A stretch of DNA of 11,479 bases, from assembly GCF_019924045.1 (NCBI RefSeq), contig NZ_JAHXBN010000019.1, positions 1-11,479 of the forward strand, given 5' to 3'. Positions within the stretch are counted from its first letter, which is position 1; each line of letters begins with the position of its first letter. Made by a program: the position numbers and the translations under genes. The notes below the pieces were generated by a model that had not been told where the DNA came from, ran no database searches, and saw only the letters and a program-made list of their open reading frames with translations. The stretch is from Dyadobacter fermentans. GTDB lineage: Bacteria > Bacteroidota > Bacteroidia > Cytophagales > Spirosomataceae. Of the stretch, positions 7,801 through 11,479 are shown piece by piece.

Positions 7801-10800
7801 AAGTCTGGCCAAGCTCGTTGATGCTGGATTCGGCATAGCGGCCTTTCGGATCGTATACAGACGACGTATTTCGCGGAGCGGATGCCCCCGGACCATTTGG
7901 TGTAACAGTCGTCTTTTTCAGATTCCCCAGTGGAAAGTACTCGTAGGTGGTAGCCACATTTTTGGCTAGCCCATTGAAATCGGTTTTCGAAGTAAGCTGG
8001 CCAATTCCGTTATACGCAAAACCGGTCGAAACAGTATGGATCGGCTGGCCTGACCGGGTATTGGAAACCGTTACCGATGTCGGCTTGTTCAATATCCCGG
8101 CTGGATAGGCTCCGTAAACAGTATTGGTTACCGCGGTCTCGACCCCGTTGTTGACGGTACTTTGTGTAACGTTGCCGAAATTGTCATACACGTTCACCGT
8201 GGTCGTCGTTCTACCCTCCAATTCCTTGTTTTCAAGGATGTTGGTAGTCTGCACCCAGAAGCGTTTGGCAGCCGGAGAAGTAAATACGTTGGTGTTGGTT
8301 GTCTGGCTCAGCAGGGTACTTGTCGACGCGAGATAGATAGAGGTCCGATAGGGAATGGTTGTGAAGTAGGTAGTGTTGAATTCGTTTTCGGCGACAGTTT
8401 TCATGCCCGTAGCCAGGTCATTGGCCGTTATTTTGCCAAATCCCAGAAAACCCTTTCCCGCGCGGTGTAACTTGGTTGCCTCGTAGGTGTATTGAATTAT
8501 ATTGTAGCCACCAACTCCGTTTTGCAGTTTGAAATCGGAGACAGCATAAAGTGGTGGTTGGATCGCGTTGAAAGGATAGGCCGTCAGATTTCCGCGGATG
8601 TGGAAGCCATTTTCATCGGTAAGCTTTTTATAAACCCACTCGGTAACGTGGTTATAACCGTTCTTCACTTTTTCAAGCAAATTCTCCTTGCCTTCCTTTT
8701 TGAAATAGAAGACATCCATTAGGGTGAAGATGTTTTTGAAATTGATAATGTCGGCCCGACGGTCGCCATTGAAATCACCGATCATCGGGGGCGGCGCGCC
8801 TAGGTTTACTGCGTAAGTACTGTTTACACGATAAAAATTAACCCCGGTACTTGAATATCCCTTTCCGTAATAGACATCGAAATTGGAAGGTGCCGCTGTT
8901 TGCCATCCGTGGTAAATGTCCGATTTCCCATCGCCATTAATGTCCGCGATACCCAGCTGATCGCCGGTGAAAGGATCGGTATCAGGCGTGGTGTTAAATG
9001 TAAAGGGTGATTCATAGAAGCCAATACCATTAGATATCACTACTTTCCACGCACCTGATGTAGTTAATTTAGCCAGAAGATCAGTTTTGCCATCGCCATT
9101 GAAATCGCCGAAGTAGCTGAGATGGTCTTTGGTGAGATAATTGGTTGAATAATGGATTCGGCGTGCCGTCCAGCCATCGAATGTAAAAACTTCACAATTC
9201 GTGCCTTTAATCAGCATGATATCGCTTTTACCGTCACCGTTGAAATCGACGACGTGGACTTTGTCGGCGGTCGGCCAGTCGCTTACCGCTAACGCGAATA
9301 CGCCTGAGATAACAATGGACCCGAAATCGGGCTGAACCTTGCCATTATACAGGTGACAATTGTAGTTGACGGCATTGCTTCCCAGCATAGTCAGTATGTC
9401 TTGAATACCATCTCCGTCGTAGTCACCAGGAAAAATGAAGTGCCCGCTGGGGTGGATTTTGGAGTAACCGGTGTACGGGGATATAGTCAGCGGATCAAAC
9501 TGGATCTCAGGTTGTCCATTAGTTTGCCAATCGTAATTCTGAACGGTACGATAAATGCGGAGACTGGTTAAAGTACGATTCTGGCCCGAACCGGCAATGT
9601 TGGTCATCAACACGTCATCTGCTCCGTCGCCTGTAAAATCATAGGCTAGGAAATCGAACGAATTGGGAATGCTTTGCTTCTTCACCACCGAGTAGGTAAT
9701 GGGCGCGTCCGTCACGTTGACTACGTAAAAATCGTTCGGTTTTGCATTGTAGGCAGGATACTTGGCGTAAACGATCATCCTGTATACGGCAGGATTCTGA
9801 ATGAGACTGGCTTCCAGAAAATCGGTTAAGCCATCGGCATTGAAATCTCCTGTTATAGTTGTCGATGAAGGGTAATCATATCCATCCGTAGTGACGGTGC
9901 TAAATTCCGCAGGCGGATCGCCGTATTTAAAAATGGTAGCATTAAGTTGTGTTCCGTCGCTACCTGCCTCAATAACTTCCTTTAAATAGGAATTGATATT
10001 ATCGTGTCCATAATTGAACTGGTAACTCCTGACAGTAGATCCCTCAGCTTTGGTGGTAACTTTATCCAGCAAATACTTGCTTTCGACCTTTGTATCATTC
10101 TCAAAACCGGCGTTTTCATCGATAGTGCGGATCTTATAATCGAATTTGACCTGGTTATAAGGAGCCAGCCCTTGCGCTGTATTGCCCGTATAGTTGATCT
10201 CATCGATGAGCAATGCGAAACTGGCGTTGGTGTTGTATTTGAAGGTGATGTAATTCCCATCGGGATAGAGGATGCGGGAGAGAGCCCACGTAAGCACGGT
10301 GGCAAACTGGCCGGTAAGCCTGGAATCGGGGGTGTTGCCGTACTCCATTTTCACCCCGTCCTTTGTAGTTACTTCAAACCATTGCGGGCCATTCCCTTGC
10401 GTGCTTTTTGAAGTAATGGTTGCAAAATTTTCGCTTTCAGTGCCGTAGGTGGTATTGGGTTCTCCGTAGTTGCCCACTTTGGCTATCAGCCTGGTGCCGT
10501 CCAGAACAAACCTGTCGCTGTTGGTCATTACAACAGGATTCGTCTCGTTGTCAAAATACATATTCCGCGTGGAGCGGGTAATTTTTGACAATCCGCCGAT
10601 GTCCCAGCCTTGGCCCAGAATACCGTTGCCGCCCATGGAATGGTAATTGATCGAGACAGTAGGGCTAACACCATTTGTTCCGGGCGGTACTGCAATCGCA
10701 ATCGAATAGGTTGCACCTCCCGAGGCGACATTACCATTACCGGAAATACTTCCAACGGGTAAACTTTGGTTAATTGCCCGGCCATCGAACGTCGCTGGTG

Positions 10801-10933
10801 TGTAGAGTGCTTGATACGTGATGTTTTGGGCGGCCAAATTCAAATGTGCGAAAATGATCAGGAGCCAAGACAACATGTGAGCATGATTTAATGTAGCTGC
10901 TAATCGTACATTGAGAAAAGAGGTACTGGTCAT
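4892..10933 (-). CDS. Giant secreted SpvB/FG-GAP/RHS-repeat protein with a metallopeptidase-like C-terminal domain
   Basis: I start at ATG 10933 (2013 aa), giving a signal peptide with core MLSWLLIIFAHLNLAAQ. ATG 10876 (1994 aa) is a close alternative. The frame stays open to GTG 11056, but that would add 41 unlikely residues. In order (M at 10933 is 1): SpvB-like module at about 70-125 (ATYSIAIAVPPGTNGVSP, GILGQGWDIGGLSKI); seven FG-GAP/VCBS motifs such as DFNGDGKSD, spread over 8740-9850; many YD repeats (YDAYGRQTQ, YDVAGRILS, YDAYGRMLT), about 8200-6000; and the RHS core end DHLGSLLTL, GRMYDPVVGRVLSPD, NRYSYVMNNPLRYTDPSG (DPSG at 5705-5716). In characterised TcC/RHS proteins this core closes a shell that holds and releases the C-terminal toxin. 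Here about 269 residues follow, with a zincin motif. Two small genes lie 13 bp and beyond downstream. The architecture is secure; toxin activity is inferred. Confidence 0.9.
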   Translation of the reverse strand: MTSTSFLNVRLAATLNHAHMLSWLLIIFAHLNLAAQNITYQALYTPATFDGRAINQSLPVGSISGNGNVASGGATYSIAIAVPPGTNGVSPTVSINYHSMGGNGILGQGWDIGGLSKITRSTRNMYFDNETNPVVMTNSDRFVLDGTRLIAKVGNYGEPNTTYGTESENFATITSKSTQGNGPQWFEVTTKDGVKMEYGNTPDSRLTGQFATVLTWALSRILYPDGNYITFKYNTNASFALLIDEINYTGNTAQGLAPYNQVKFDYKIRTIDENAGFENDTKVESKYLLDKVTTKAEGSTVRSYQFNYGHDNINSYLKEVIEAGSDGTQLNATIFKYGDPPAEFSTVTTDGYDYPSSTTITGDFNADGLTDFLEASLIQNPAVYRMIVYAKYPAYNAKPNDFYVVNVTDAPITYSVVKKQSIPNSFDFLAYDFTGDGADDVLMTNIAGSGQNRTLTSLRIYRTVQNYDWQTNGQPEIQFDPLTISPYTGYSKIHPSGHFIFPGDYDGDGIQDILTMLGSNAVNYNCHLYNGKVQPDFGSIVISGVFALAVSDWPTADKVHVVDFNGDGKSDIMLIKGTNCEVFTFDGWTARRIHYSTNYLTKDHLSYFGDFNGDGKTDLLAKLTTSGAWKVVISNGIGFYESPFTFNTTPDTDPFTGDQLGIADINGDGKSDIYHGWQTAAPSNFDVYYGKGYSSTGVNFYRVNSTYAVNLGAPPPMIGDFNGDRRADIINFKNIFTLMDVFYFKKEGKENLLEKVKNGYNHVTEWVYKKLTDENGFHIRGNLTAYPFNAIQPPLYAVSDFKLQNGVGGYNIIQYTYEATKLHRAGKGFLGFGKITANDLATGMKTVAENEFNTTYFTTIPYRTSIYLASTSTLLSQTTNTNVFTSPAAKRFWVQTTNILENKELEGRTTTTVNVYDNFGNVTQSTVNNGVETAVTNTVYGAYPAGILNKPTSVTVSNTRSGQPIHTVSTGFAYNGIGQLTSKTDFNGLAKNVATTYEYFPLGNLKKTTVTPNGPGASAPRNTSSVYDPKGRYAESSINELGQTSSATYDSRWGKPLTSTGIDGLITTYQYDVFGRPTVTAPPAPVAYNITQSYGWDLTNGAVWYSLVSHPGKPNVKIWYDLLGREIKKETEGFGNQPITQVQAYDAKGNIISNTQPYKAGETYITTTTQYDQYNRPNNINSGALGTKTISYSYASGELTTTTVTPTGTSSQKTDASGKVTNSTDDGGTLVYTYFSHGGIKDVKNGVVTIAANQYDAYGRQTQLTDANAGTTSYDYNSLGELVSQTNANGATYTLTYDVAGRILSRTKAGEPATTYQYRASGNGINQIEKVTGFAGNLEEYTYDAYGRMLTIKETIDGSPYTTTYTYNNYGDIASVLYPSGFGTNHAYDANGYPTTIKNTNSSVTLYTNTGMNGLGQNTAYSLGNGKSSIINYDYGIPKLFSTAGVQNLELTWDYPKGNLTKRKDYIKNKEESFTYDNLSRLLTATVAGKPAQTLTYEPSGNIASKTDAGQQFSYHPAKLNALAGIIAPTTALPLLTQDITYTAFNQPEKITENGSGQPYELTYTYDAGYQRIKGVMKKNGALINTHYYFGNYEKDITTGVPDKHLHYIHTPAGLSAIVIRENGTDQYYYTYTDHLGSLLTLTASNGTVILDQNFDAWGRLRHPANWDYTSIPAPTSYLYRGFTGHEHLTNFNLINLNGRMYDPVVGRVLSPDNFVQRPYSTQSYNRYSYVMNNPLRYTDPSGQFLVSGLMGFWHGLLKTGGLKGAFAEATHRVKMEGRIWTGLFQTDPNKSNKKRFWELVSRFTWQAPQVLGGQSAAHVVNTIFGNVNSVDYKYGATVIRTSGDWGGLTQGNYIIGDASIAPDANNPLFQHEYGHYIQSQSMGPAYYPRVGITSVLSSGEHDFHPVEQDANRRAFLYFNKNIAGFQNDGASRDDWTSDTPQANLGWDFRRNPLNFDGSNMRLQYVDYASGLNVSRLEGLHVKANFWDYFSMLNPGMVDPVVHGLINAWRYNR
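4895..5701 (-). other. Variable RHS C-terminal domain with HEYGH zinc-metallopeptidase motif
   Basis: This is the stretch after the conserved DPSG of the RHS core, about 269 residues. HEYGH (5306-5320) fits HExxH, with two His as zinc ligands and Glu as the base, in the context NPLFQ-HEYGH-YIQSQSMG. A Glu 36 residues after the first His, in VEQDANRRA (codon 5210-5212), is the best third zinc ligand, which would make it gluzincin-like. Similar motifs occur in metallopeptidase tips of polymorphic toxins. The early part (GFWHGLLKTGGLKGAF) may be linker or translocation-related. The C-terminal ~90 residues are aromatic-rich and unrecognised. I cannot tell whether the target is a rival cell, a host protein or the protein itself. 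Confidence 0.65.
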
Positions 10934-11479
10934 ACACAAAGCGTTTAATTTGAATAGTGGTGAATGAATGTGTGATCGCGAGCGAAACGGGCACAGCGAT
11001 ATCGCTGCTCCTTCCCGAGCGGTCAATACTGATTGATGCAAATCATGCGGAGCCACCCGGTGCGGGTTAACGGCTGGATTTGGTGCTCTCTGGCACCCGT
11101 CGGGGCAATTGAATGAAGAAGATGGAAGCTGAGCAGGTGTAGTTGTAGGAATTAAGATACGCCATGTACAACCTTAGCAAACCTATATATTTTAATTTGC
11201 AGGAATTGTAGAATGTAGGGTCTATTTATTTATTGGCAATAGAAATGATTGGTTATAAGTTGATTATGATAGTTATTTCCGTTTGATAACTGATCGGACT
11301 TCATCCCCAAACGCTGATTCTTAGTTTGTCGTGACATGTACAGCATGTTTTGCTTCGGAATGATCCGTCAAAAACTTTCAATTTTTTTCAATGTATAGTA
11401 ATTTCTTTTTCAGTGTGTTAAGGTGGGCTGGCGAAAAAGATTTAAAAATATTTGCTGTTTGCGCTTGCATTTAAAAAAA
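10934..11479 (-). other. Gene-free leader upstream of the RHS gene
   Basis: No credible gene is present. The distal half (about 11140-11479) is very AT-rich; the part next to the gene (about 10970-11105) is GC-richer and holds a perfect 14-bp palindrome CAGCGATATCGCTG (10994-11007) and small stem-loops ACCCG-gtg-CGGGT (about 11055-11067) and GGTGC-6 nt-GCACC (11082-11097). TAGGTTTG on the minus strand at 11178-11185 matches the Bacteroidota -7 consensus TAnnTTTG, but no TTG lies at the expected -33 distance. If it is real, the 5' untranslated leader is about 240 bases. No riboswitch class is recognised. Confidence 0.45.
10994..11007. repeat. Perfect 14-bp palindrome in the RHS leader
   Basis: CAGCGATATCGCTG reads identically on both strands. 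It lies about 60 bp upstream of the preferred RHS start codon (10933). It could be a dimeric regulator site or a stem in the leader RNA. No matching second copy was noticed in the window. Confidence 0.6.

Noticed and set aside
10004..10411. 135-codon open frame on the plus strand
   Set aside because: Antisense to the region between the SpvB-like and FG-GAP modules of the RHS protein; no signal peptide or motif.
10934..11056. N-terminal extension of the RHS protein to GTG 11056
   Set aside because: It would place 41 polar, motif-free residues before a good signal peptide and overlaps the palindromic leader.

Overview
The window looks like chromosomal DNA of a Bacteroidota bacterium, most likely Cytophagales (Dyadobacter or Spirosoma-like; this is inference). 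The signs are Sec signal peptides ending in 'SFGQ' or 'LAAQ', a CHU_C (gliding-motility-associated C-terminal) domain, Bacteroidota-style repeat lipoproteins, weak Shine-Dalgarno sites and moderate GC. Every supported gene lies on the minus strand, so transcription runs from high to low coordinates.

Right to left: 10934-11479 is a gene-free leader with an AT-rich outer half and a GC-rich, hairpin-prone inner half. It precedes one giant gene (4892-10933, about 2013 aa) for a secreted SpvB / FG-GAP / RHS (YD-repeat) protein. Its conserved RHS core ends at a DPSG motif, and the variable C-terminal domain beyond it carries a zincin HEYGH motif. This is the layout of a polymorphic toxin with a putative metallopeptidase tip. 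Thirteen bases downstream comes the first of two tandem paralogous Cys-rich exported proteins or lipoproteins (4468-4878 and 4032-4451). From position alone they are the best candidates for immunity or partner proteins of the tip. The tip and the two small genes look more AT-rich than the RHS body.

A 299-bp spacer without a credible gene (3733-4031) separates this cassette from a secreted protein of unknown function (2707-3732, GTG start). Then comes a small secreted/membrane protein gene interrupted by one in-frame amber codon (2100-2531, missed by ORF calling), a lipoprotein with seven ~60-residue repeats that probably forms a seven-bladed beta-propeller (674-2038), and a short exported CHU_C-domain protein (107-631).

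The left edge (1 to about 106) has three tandem ~22-24 bp repeats resembling the multiple terminal repeats of an IS21-family element. The element would continue beyond the window. It abuts the 3' end of the CHU_C gene and may supply its stop codon.

The strongest candidate for a system is the RHS-metallopeptidase gene with its two small downstream genes. Its architecture belongs to the known class of polymorphic toxins; the specific tip and partner pairing is what may be undescribed.
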